Assembly: GCA_002307055.1 (NCBI GenBank)
Contig: DBTM01000014.1
Span: 1 to 12,728 of the forward strand
Origin: Clostridiales bacterium UBA1316
GTDB lineage: Bacteria > Bacillota > Clostridia > Oscillospirales > Oscillospiraceae
Reading direction: 5' to 3'
DNA: 12,728 nt
This document shows, in pieces, positions 1 to 6,002 of the stretch. Numbering within the stretch: position 1 is the stretch's first letter; every line of letters starts with the position of its first letter. The notes under the pieces were generated by a model, which was given only the letters and a program-made list of their open reading frames with translations, was not told where the DNA came from and made no database searches. Both the position numbers and the translations under genes were made by a program.

Positions 1-74
1 CCTGTAGCTCAGCCGGATAGAGTGCACGGCTACGAACCGTGAGACCGGGGGTTCGAGTCCCTTCAGGCGTACCA
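1..74 (+). tRNA. tRNA-Arg (anticodon ACG), 5' end cut by window edge
   Basis: The sequence folds as a tRNA cloverleaf. The anticodon stem CACGG/CCGTG (25-29 with 37-41) encloses the loop CTACGAA, giving anticodon ACG at 32-34, which reads CGN arginine codons after A34 deamination. The T arm GGGGG-TTCGAGT-CCCTT holds the invariant TTCGA. The 3' acceptor strand CAGGCGT (64-70) is followed by discriminator A and an encoded CCA end (71-74). Its partner would be ACGCCTG, but the window starts at CCTG, so the first three bases lie outside. The T stem contains two G-T wobbles. Confidence 0.95.
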
Positions 75-76
75 AA

Positions 77-106
77 AGAACCGGAACAGGCTTATGTTCC
101 GGTTCT
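77..106 (-). terminator. Hairpin terminator for the ArsR-permease-thioredoxin operon
   Basis: An 11-bp perfect inverted repeat, AGAACCGGAAC (77-87) with GTTCCGGTTCT (96-106), encloses an 8-nt loop. Read on the minus strand the stem is followed by TTTT (complement of 74-77), so it can end minus-strand transcripts coming from the gene that stops at 163. On the plus strand no T tract follows, so it is less likely to be the tRNA terminator. Confidence 0.6.
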
Positions 107-119
107 CTGCATCATAAAC

Positions 120-156
120 AATCCCGCCTTTTATGAGGCGGGATTGATATTTTTTT
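120..156 (+). terminator. Rho-independent terminator of the tRNA-Arg transcript
   Basis: A 10-bp inverted repeat, AATCCCGCCT (120-129) with AGGCGGGATT (136-145), has a 6-nt loop and is followed by a run of seven T at 150-156. This is a classical intrinsic terminator on the plus strand, directly downstream of the tRNA gene. Confidence 0.85.
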
Positions 157-162
157 GCTATA

Positions 163-432
163 TCAGGGTTTTGGACAGGTCTGCGCGCCGGTCTGCTTTT
201 CGATGAGCTTAATAATTTCTTTCGGTTTGAGTACCTTGCCGAATGACACAACCTTCTCGTCAAAGACAAGTCCGGGTGTGGAAAGGATTCCATACTTCGC
301 TATCTCTGCAAAATCTGTTACCTTCACAATCTCGGCAGTTACACCGAGCTCTGCCAGCGCGGTTTTCGTGTTCTCTGCCAGAGCCACGCAGTTTTTGCAG
401 CCTGAACCTAAAATTTTAATCGTCATCGTCAT
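163..432 (-). CDS. Small thioredoxin-like redox-active disulfide protein (CxxC)
   Basis: An 89-residue single-domain thioredoxin-fold protein, probably cytoplasmic. It has a GSGCKNC active site (Cys12 and Cys15), a TPG cis-proline loop (Pro53) and an extra C-terminal Cys86. It resembles the small redox-active disulfide protein 2 family; length and motif order fit. Four in-frame ATGs occur within a repeated ATGACG tract (441, 438, 432, 426). The AGGAGG at 442-447 abuts the first with no spacer but lies 9 nt from the ATG at 432, which is therefore preferred; a start at 441 would add three residues (MMT). It is the last gene of an operon behind an ArsR repressor and a permease, 57 nt from the latter. 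ArsR, DUF318 permease and small thioredoxin form a recurrent set; the protein may reduce or carry a thiol-bound substrate for the permease, but that is inference. Confidence 0.88.
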   Translation of the reverse strand: MTMTIKILGSGCKNCVALAENTKTALAELGVTAEIVKVTDFAEIAKYGILSTPGLVFDEKVVSFGKVLKPKEIIKLIEKQTGAQTCPKP

Positions 433-441
433 CGTCATCAT

Positions 442-447
442 CCTCCT
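442..447 (-). promoter_or_regulatory. Ribosome binding site AGGAGG that decides the thioredoxin-like protein start
   Basis: A full AGGAGG lies directly against the first ATG of the ORF, with zero spacing. Start-to-SD gaps are 0, 3, 9 and 15 nt for the ATGs at 441, 438, 432 and 426. Only the third has a normal gap, so initiation at 432 is expected. Confidence 0.7.
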
Positions 448-489
448 AAATCCTTTTAATTAACAGATCTTACGGTGCTGAAAGTTTTC

Positions 490-1494
490 TTACTTTAATA
501 AATAACCAAACGCGTTAAACGCGTAACCGATAATTATGATACCTACTGTTACAATGCCGATGAAAACCGCCAGAAGCTTCATTTTAACGACTTTTTTCAG
601 CAGAATCAAAGAAGGCAGCGAAAGGGCTGTAACAGCCATCATAAAAGAAAGCGCCGTTCCAAGGCCAACACCTTTCAATACAAGAGCCTCGGCGATCGGC
701 AAAGTCCCGAATATGTCGGCATACATCGGAACCCCGACAAAGGTTGCAAGCAGCACGGAATACCATTTATCCTGACCGAGAACGGCTGTAATGATATTCT
801 CGGGTATCCAGTTATGAATAGCCGCCCCAATGCCAACACCGATTAAAATATAAAGCCATACCTTTTTGACGATGCTCAGAACCTGGTCTGCGGCAAATTC
901 CAGCCTGTCATGCTTTGAAAGCGCATCCTGTTCAAGCTCAGTTATCATATTGTTATACACAAAGGGTTCGACATACTTTTCAAGCTTTGCTTTTCCGATA
1001 ATCGTGCCGCTGATAACCGCGAGCAGAACCCCGACAACGACGTAAGCAATTGCTATTTTCCAGTTAAAGATGCTTGCAAGCAGCAAAACCGAAGCCAGGT
1101 CGACGAGCGGTGATGAAATCAAAAACGAAAAAGTGACATTGAGCGGGAGTCCCGCGTTGGTAAAACCAATAAAGAGGGGTATTGAGGAGCAGGAACAAAA
1201 AGGCGTTACCGTACCAAGCAGCGCACCAAGCAGGCTCGCACCGACACCGTGATGCTTCCCCAGGATCTTTTTTGTTCGCTCCGGGGGGAAATAGCTCTGA
1301 ACGTATGAAATAATGAAGATCAGGACAGAGAGCAAAATAAAAATTTTTATGACATCATAGATAAAAAAATGGATGCTCCCACCAAGGCGGGCGTTAATAT
1401 CCAAGCCAAACACATTTTTAACAAGCAGCTTTACCAGCTCTGAAAGCCAATTCATCTTAAGCAGCTGGTCATTTAGAAACTCAAAAATAAACAC
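490..1494 (-). CDS. ArsP/DUF318-family permease (YraQ-like), putative metalloid or organoarsenical efflux
   Basis: A 334-residue polytopic inner-membrane protein, close to the usual 300-350 of the family. Hydrophobic segments lie near residues 48-66, 84-106, 118-142, 146-166, 210-230 and through the C-terminal third. The signature TPFCSCSSIPLF (Cys100, Cys102) in the second segment and the GVPMYADIFGTLPIAEAL segment in the second half are typical of the predicted permease family that includes ArsP, a methylarsenite exporter in Campylobacter. The start is GTG at 1494: GAGGAG sits 6 nt upstream, better than the internal ATG at residue 14. It lies 28 nt downstream of the ArsR gene and upstream of the thioredoxin-like gene, so it is co-transcribed and probably induced by the ArsR ligand. 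The substrate is unknown; the operon context suggests a thiophilic metalloid or metal. Confidence 0.88.
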   Translation of the reverse strand: MFIFEFLNDQLLKMNWLSELVKLLVKNVFGLDINARLGGSIHFFIYDVIKIFILLSVLIFIISYVQSYFPPERTKKILGKHHGVGASLLGALLGTVTPFCSCSSIPLFIGFTNAGLPLNVTFSFLISSPLVDLASVLLLASIFNWKIAIAYVVVGVLLAVISGTIIGKAKLEKYVEPFVYNNMITELEQDALSKHDRLEFAADQVLSIVKKVWLYILIGVGIGAAIHNWIPENIITAVLGQDKWYSVLLATFVGVPMYADIFGTLPIAEALVLKGVGLGTALSFMMAVTALSLPSLILLKKVVKMKLLAVFIGIVTVGIIIIGYAFNAFGYLLK

Positions 1495-1522
1495 AAGAAA
1501 CTCCTCTTGCCAAATTCAGCGA

Positions 1523-1834
1523 TTATTTTGCCGCGTCAATACTTTGGCATATGTTCCCGGCAAACCCGCAGACAGACTCAAATCCACTTTTATTGAGCGT
1601 ATACCGCATCCAGGCTCCTTCACGCCGACCTGTAACCAGACCGCAATCGGTCAGTATTTTCATGTGATACGATAACGTCGGCTGCGTAATATCGAACTTC
1701 TCCTGAATTTTACAGGCACAAAGCTCTCCGCCAGCCAGCATCTCAACGATCTGGAGTCTTGTTTCATCAGACAGCGCCTTGAATTTTTTAACCTGAGCGT
1801 TATAACCGATATCCATCCGAATCATCACTTTCAT
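1523..1834 (-). CDS. ArsR/SmtB-family winged-helix repressor with CxC sensor motif
   Basis: A 103-residue ArsR-type transcriptional repressor. The winged helix-turn-helix spans about residues 14-85, with ALSDETRLQIVEML in helix 2 and 3 and the recognition segment ITQPTLSYHMKIL. Near the DNA-binding region ELCACK carries Cys39 and Cys41, matching the ELCxC trivalent arsenic site of classical ArsR; the third cysteine of the E. coli type (two residues after a CxC, CxCxxC) is absent. It is the first gene of the operon and sits behind a very strong promoter overlapped by palindromes, so autorepression released by a thiophilic ligand is expected. No good ribosome binding site precedes the ATG at 1834; the ATGs at 1825 and 1816 (residues 4 and 7) are possible alternatives. 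Confidence 0.92.
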   Translation of the reverse strand: MKVMIRMDIGYNAQVKKFKALSDETRLQIVEMLAGGELCACKIQEKFDITQPTLSYHMKILTDCGLVTGRREGAWMRYTLNKSGFESVCGFAGNICQSIDAAK

Positions 1835-1843
1835 TTATATATT

Positions 1844-1890
1844 TCTATATCATAGATGTGCTTCTATGTCTATTATAAGCGTCACATAGA
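1844..1890 (-). promoter_or_regulatory. Candidate ArsR operator: cluster of TCTAT/ATAGA half-sites
   Basis: CATAGA (1851-1856) and TCTATG (1863-1868) form a perfect 6+6 inverted repeat with a 6-nt spacer, straddling the predicted start of transcription. TCTAT at 1844-1848 forms a second palindrome with ATAGA at 1852-1856 (3-nt gap). Further half-sites are TCTAT at 1869-1873, overlapping the -10 box, and ATAGA at 1886-1890, inside the promoter spacer. Binding there would block the promoter. The assignment to ArsR is inferred from position. Confidence 0.65.
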
Positions 1891-1900
1891 GAAATGTCAA
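1872..1900 (-). promoter_or_regulatory. Perfect-consensus sigma-A promoter of the arsR operon
   Basis: On the minus strand TTGACA (1895-1900) is followed by exactly 17 nt and TATAAT (1872-1877). Both hexamers match consensus at all six positions. The predicted transcription start is near 1865, about 30 nt before the repressor's ATG. Confidence 0.85.
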
Positions 1901-1966
1901 TACGCCTGCATACCATTTTTTGAAAATAGCCCACTCTTTCAAATACGGCATGAGCTGACGCTGACG

Positions 1967-2002
1967 CCAATGAACCCGCTTCGAAAGAAGCGGGTTCATT
2001 GG
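1967..2002 (-). terminator. Perfect 16-bp hairpin downstream of the MMPL gene
   Basis: CCAATGAACCCGCTTC (1967-1982) pairs without mismatch with GAAGCGGGTTCATTGG (1987-2002) around a GAAA tetraloop. It lies 20 nt past the MMPL stop codon. No T tract follows on either strand, so it is not a canonical intrinsic terminator; it may protect the 3' end of the transcript or separate the exporter from the arsR promoter. Confidence 0.55.
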
Positions 2003-2022
2003 TGCAGGCATGCTATACTATT

Positions 2023-5000
2023 TTAGCCGCGCGGCATTTTGACTGTTTCCGCCGCGGTTTTTTCTTTATTTGGCTGAGAATGCCTATTCAGGAGGCTGAT
2101 CGTTGCCGGGAGAAACACGGGGAGCATAATGACGCAGAGCACAAACAGCCCAGCGATGACGGTGACAGCGAATTCCGACAACAGAAGCATGCCGGAGGGC
2201 ATAAGCGTTGCAAAGGTTCCTCCAAGTATGATAACGGCAGAGATAACCACCCCTCCTATCTGTTTGGAGGCGATGACGATGGCTTCCTTCGGCGGCAGAT
2301 GCTTGTATTCTCTGAAGCGCATCATTAGGAATATGCTGTAATCTACGCCCAGAGCTGCAATGACGATGAAGGAGAAGAACGGGACAAACGAGGATAAACC
2401 CGCGAAATGCAATAGGTTTAAAAATACCGTGTTTGATATAAATATTGCCGCGAAATAGGAGCCGACGAGTGAAACTGTGATAAAGATTGACGTCCAGAAG
2501 GACCGGATGACGAAGAGCAGAACAACGAACACGCCGGCTAAAACGATGATGATCATCCTGTTGAGGTCACGGTTTAGAATATCGTTCATATCGTTTGTGG
2601 TTGCGCTTGGCCCTGAAACACCGAATTTTGCGTCAGCGAGTACGGTGCCTTTGAGGCCATTGGATACCGCAGTATTGATCTGCTGAATGGTTGTGACCGC
2701 GTCCTTGGAGTATGGGTCATCCTTCAAGATGATAATCAGCTTTGTAATTGTTTTGTCGCCCGAGACAAACGTGTCCAGAGCCGGTTTGAAATCGGTGCTT
2801 GAGAGTGCTTCGTTCGGAATGCGAAAGGTTTTGTCCGTATTGAATTGTGACAGGAAATCATTGGTCTTTTTGAGCCCGTCGGATATATCCTGTAAGCCGC
2901 TGCTCGCCTGCGCCAGCTGCGAGCCGAAGGTACCGAAACCGTCAAGCCCGGAGGCGAGCTGCTGCTGGCCGGCCTTCATCTGATCGAGTCCATCGGCGAC
3001 TTTGTTCATGTTGATGACAATTGTGCCGAGACCATCGGCGGCTTTGCCGAGACCGCCTTCTATTTGACTCAGCCCGGCTGCCATTTGCGACAAGCCGTTG
3101 CTGATGGCGCCGAGACTCTTATTGGCTTCACCGAAGCCAACTGTCGCTGCATTGTAATTTGAGTTGAGCGCGGCTATCCCCTCCGGCGTTATTATGTCAA
3201 GAGACGATAACAGTGAATCGATTGCGTTTTTCAGACCCAGATAATTGGCGTCACCCGTTACGTCAGAATGGCTGGCTCCCAGCGCGGTCACCATTGCCTG
3301 CAGTTGGGGCAGTGCTGCCTTTATGCTCAGGAGGGCGTTTGCGGTATCCTGGTAGTGTTTGCCTATTTCCGCGTAGCCTGCCTGCATCACTTTATAATTA
3401 TCGGCAAGTGTCTGAACACCGCCGCTCATAGTGGATAAATTCGCCTGGATGGCGGCAATGCCGCTGCTGATCGACGCGGAATTTTGTGAGCTGCTGCCGG
3501 ACAGCCCTGCCTGAAGCTGGCTTAAGCCGCCGGTCAGCGCGGTCATTGCATCGTGCAGCTTTACCGTGCCGGAAACCATATCGCCGACCTTCGAGAAATC
3601 AGCCGTGCTCAGCTTATCCTGGCCCTGGGAAAAACCGGTGCTCATTTGGTTCAGACCGTCCTGCATGGAGGTGAGCCCAGCTGTCACAGAGGACATCTGG
3701 CTGCTGATATAAAAGTTATCTATTTGCTTTCCCTCTGGCTGCGTAACAGAAGAGACCTTTTGGACGCCGTTCAGCGCCTTGATGCTTTCTGTCAGTTTGT
3801 CAACAACCGACAGGCTGTCATTATTATCAAGGGTGCTGCCGCTTTCGATTACAAGTGTGGAGGGCATTGCCTGGCCCTTGCCGAAATGCTCAGCGACAAT
3901 GTTAAAGCCTTTTGCAGAAGGATATGTATCTCCGAGCTCACCGATTTGGTCAAAATTGAGCTTTTGCTGATAAAACACGACTGTGACCGCGATAATGATA
4001 ACGACAGCTGAAATTGAAACAATCGGGTGTTTCGTGGAAAAGCCGGAGACCTTGCCCCAAAGCCTGCTCTCCTTATGACCGATTGCACTTTTTGACGGCC
4101 AGAAGATATTTTTACCGAATAATTTCATCGCAAAGGGCGTCAGGGTCATGATCTCAAGAAATAAAATCGCCGCGCCGATGACGATGACGATGCCCGATTT
4201 ATAAATAGGCGATTCGGAAAAAATCAAGCTGAAGAACGCGATGAGCACGGTCAGCACGCTGAAGGCAATCGTCTTCCCTGCCGTTTTATAGGTCCGGATG
4301 ATGGCCTCATCAACAGTGATGCCGCGCTGCAATTCTTCTTTGAATCTGTTGAATAGCAGAATATTATAGTCGGTGCCGATACCGAAAAGGATTAAAATCA
4401 GAAGAACCTGCGTGAGCGTCGTCACCGGGAAATTGGCTTTATCTATAAGCTGCGCGGCAATGCCCATGGATGTCAGATAGGAAAAGGCCACCGTCAAGAG
4501 CGATACCACGGGCGTGACAACAGACCTGAACATGATAATCAAGATGACGAGAATAAATATCACGGTCAGTATCGCGCTTTTTTCGACGCCGGAGACCGAC
4601 GCTTTTATATAATCATTGGCGATAAAATCTTGACCGGTCATGTAATGCTCGACACCGGTACTTTGGAGCTTGCCTTCAAATGCCGCCTTGATGTCATCCA
4701 CGCTCCGGCCGTTCTTTTCAAGCTTAAAGCTCACCATGAGCGTAGTGCCGTCTTCAGAAATCAGTGCGCTTTTTGCAGCCGAATTACTAAAGGGATCGAT
4801 TATTTTGTCTATCCCGAGCATCGCGCCGTCCGCGGTGATATCTTTTACAGCGGTTTCAATGCTCTTCATCTCTTCGTCGGATATTTTGTTCTGATCGTAA
4901 AATACAATCAAGTTATCCGTGCCGTGCGCTGCTTCCATCTTTTTCAGAATAGTATCGGCTGTGACAGACGGGCTGCTGTCCGTCAGCGGTGACTGCCCTC

Positions 5001-5106
5001 TCTGCTGCAGTATTGTATTTATGTTCGGCTGAAATATTGTGAGCACTACGGCTGCGATCAGCCAAACAGAAAATATCGCCCACCGGCTCTTAATAATTAG
5101 TTTCAT
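2023..5106 (-). CDS. MMPL-family RND-type transporter with Leu-x-x-Gly heptad region
   Basis: A 1027-residue inner-membrane exporter of the RND superfamily, MMPL/YdfJ type, likely driven by proton flow and moving lipids or amphipathic drugs. There are two repeats: one TM helix (8-25) and an outer loop (about 30-175), then a five-helix bundle (177-325); a second TM (360-378) and outer loop (to about 848), then a second bundle (850-1000). GIGTDYNILLFNRF (Asp246) and ALGVDYSIFLMMRF (Asp922) are the paired TM4/TM10 motifs with the proton-relay aspartates. Residues about 470-750 of the second loop are rich in xxxLxxG heptads (for example QLQAGL, QMAAGL, QIEGGL), as in YhgE/Pip proteins, predicting a long coiled-coil stalk. 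GAGGG lies 6 nt before the ATG. It is divergent from a TetR regulator, its likely repressor. Substrate unknown. Confidence 0.93.
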   Translation of the reverse strand: MKLIIKSRWAIFSVWLIAAVVLTIFQPNINTILQQRGQSPLTDSSPSVTADTILKKMEAAHGTDNLIVFYDQNKISDEEMKSIETAVKDITADGAMLGIDKIIDPFSNSAAKSALISEDGTTLMVSFKLEKNGRSVDDIKAAFEGKLQSTGVEHYMTGQDFIANDYIKASVSGVEKSAILTVIFILVILIIMFRSVVTPVVSLLTVAFSYLTSMGIAAQLIDKANFPVTTLTQVLLILILFGIGTDYNILLFNRFKEELQRGITVDEAIIRTYKTAGKTIAFSVLTVLIAFFSLIFSESPIYKSGIVIVIGAAILFLEIMTLTPFAMKLFGKNIFWPSKSAIGHKESRLWGKVSGFSTKHPIVSISAVVIIIAVTVVFYQQKLNFDQIGELGDTYPSAKGFNIVAEHFGKGQAMPSTLVIESGSTLDNNDSLSVVDKLTESIKALNGVQKVSSVTQPEGKQIDNFYISSQMSSVTAGLTSMQDGLNQMSTGFSQGQDKLSTADFSKVGDMVSGTVKLHDAMTALTGGLSQLQAGLSGSSSQNSASISSGIAAIQANLSTMSGGVQTLADNYKVMQAGYAEIGKHYQDTANALLSIKAALPQLQAMVTALGASHSDVTGDANYLGLKNAIDSLLSSLDIITPEGIAALNSNYNAATVGFGEANKSLGAISNGLSQMAAGLSQIEGGLGKAADGLGTIVINMNKVADGLDQMKAGQQQLASGLDGFGTFGSQLAQASSGLQDISDGLKKTNDFLSQFNTDKTFRIPNEALSSTDFKPALDTFVSGDKTITKLIIILKDDPYSKDAVTTIQQINTAVSNGLKGTVLADAKFGVSGPSATTNDMNDILNRDLNRMIIIVLAGVFVVLLFVIRSFWTSIFITVSLVGSYFAAIFISNTVFLNLLHFAGLSSFVPFFSFIVIAALGVDYSIFLMMRFREYKHLPPKEAIVIASKQIGGVVISAVIILGGTFATLMPSGMLLLSEFAVTVIAGLFVLCVIMLPVFLPATISLLNRHSQPNKEKTAAETVKMPRG

Positions 5107-5134
5107 TTCATTCCCTCATTTTCATAAAAATATG

Positions 5135-5266
5135 TTTGCTACAACGATTTGCAACGCTCTGTTGTTTTATCATCAGTATTGAAGTATAATTTACACAATG
5201 TGGGATTACAATCAGCAGATTTGTTGGTTTTGTGTTATTTGCTACATATCAGCCGAATTTGTTGGT
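5135..5266. repeat. Two pairs of direct repeats in the divergent MMPL-TetR intergenic region
   Basis: TTTGCTACA occurs at 5135-5143 and 5238-5246, and ATTTGTTGGT at 5219-5228 and 5257-5266. One copy lies between the MMPL promoter and its gene, and another touches the -35 region of the regulator's promoter. They are candidate binding sites for the TetR protein, although neither repeat is palindromic as TetR sites usually are. Confidence 0.35.
5183..5211 (-). promoter_or_regulatory. Probable promoter of the MMPL gene
   Basis: Minus strand TTGTAA (5206-5211), 17-nt spacer, TATACT (5183-5188). The start of transcription would fall near 5176, leaving a leader of about 70 nt. It is the best-spaced pair seen in the divergent intergenic region on this strand. 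Confidence 0.5.
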
Positions 5267-5287
5267 GATTAATAAATTTTTTACAAT
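5259..5287 (+). promoter_or_regulatory. Probable promoter of the TetR-family regulator
   Basis: TTGTTG (5259-5264), 17-nt spacer, TACAAT (5282-5287). Transcription would begin near 5294, 27 nt before the ATG at 5321. Confidence 0.5.
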
Positions 5288-5320
5288 TTGAGGAGTCCCG
5301 GGAAAGGAACAGTCTCAGAG

Positions 5321-5895
5321 ATGACAGAAAAAAAGCTTGACCGCCGCGTGAAATATACAGGACTTCTTTTAAAAGAAAGTCTGATTACTTTAATGCAAAC
5401 GAATCACATCTCGAAAGTATCCGTAAAAATGCTCTGTGATGCTGCCGATATTAACCGCAGCACATTTTACGCGCATTATGCGGACCAGTATGATCTGCTT
5501 CTGAAATTAGAACAGGAGGTCGTAACAAACCTCAAAGAATACATCAATATGCATATGATGGCAGAACAATCCGAGCTCACTGTTCAAATTCTCAAACAGG
5601 TTCTTGAGTACGCGTCTGAAAATGCCGATTTGTTTAAGGTTCTGCTGAGTGAAAACAGCGACGCTGAATTCCAGCGGGATATCATGTCCCTGGCGCAGCA
5701 GAAAATAATTTCGGACGTAAAAACGACCGCAGCCTCGACCAGAGAATATCCGAATACCTGCAGTGCTTTATCATTACCGGAGCGCTGAAGATTCTGCAAA
5801 AATGGCTGCAGGACGGCATGGTTGAATCACCTCAGCAAATGGCGGAGCTTATTTCGACACTGCTTTTTCAGGGCATCTCGTTCTTTTACACCTGA
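5321..5895 (+). pseudogene. TetR/AcrR-family regulator, frameshifted near 5719-5723
   Basis: The open frame from the ATG at 5321 gives 155 residues and stops at 5788, with an abnormal tail (TTAASTREYPNTC). From about 5722 the -1 frame continues the true C-terminus, EYLQCFIITGALKILQKWLQ then SPQQMAELISTLLFQG, to a TGA at 5893-5895, which is typical of TetR regulators of the YhgE/Pip-linked type. Restoring one A to the AAAAA at 5719-5723 gives GTA AAA AAC GAC and a continuous 191-residue protein. The N-terminal helix-turn-helix is intact (about residues 29-52, VSVKMLCDAADINRSTFYAHY). A TTG at 5288 would add 11 residues but lacks a ribosome site; the ATG has AAGGA 12 nt upstream. As written the ligand and dimer domain is truncated. 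It is divergent from the MMPL exporter, its probable target. A sequencing error cannot be excluded. Confidence 0.85.
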
Positions 5896-5924
5896 TACTG
5901 ATATACCGTCTGCCTGTTCAATCG

Positions 5925-5957
5925 AAAAAGGACAGCTCGCAAAAAGCGAGCTGTCCT
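5925..5957 (-). terminator. Intrinsic terminator between the TetR and dehydrogenase genes
   Basis: GGACAGCTCGC (5930-5940) pairs with GCGAGCTGTCC (5946-5956) around AAAAA. On the minus strand the stem is followed by TTTTT (complement of 5925-5929), ending the dehydrogenase transcript. On the plus strand only a broken T stretch (TGATTTCTGTTT) follows, so it may also serve the convergent TetR gene. Confidence 0.8.
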
Positions 5958-6002
5958 GATTTCTGTTTATGCGTTATGTATACGGCGGTTAATAGGCGGG
6001 TG

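Noticed and set aside
1..74. tRNA as an integration site for a genomic island
   Set aside because: No integrase gene and no repeat of the tRNA 3' end was found in the window.
421..441. CRISPR or tandem-repeat array
   Set aside because: The short GTCATC repeat is only about 20 bp and is the coding 5' end of the thioredoxin-like gene.
3553..4011. 152-codon open frame on the plus strand within the MMPL gene
   Set aside because: It lies fully antisense to a long, motif-complete MMPL frame, its product resembles no family, and no ribosome site was noted. Shadow frame.
5135..5170. ACAAC/GTTGT inverted repeat as TetR operator
   Set aside because: Only 5 bp per arm with a long spacer in AT-rich DNA; not above chance expectation.
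5716..5724. Programmed -1 ribosomal frameshift in the TetR gene
   Set aside because: The in-frame codons GTA AAA do not form a canonical X-XXY-YYZ slippery heptamer and no stimulatory hairpin was found just downstream. A deletion or sequencing error is simpler.
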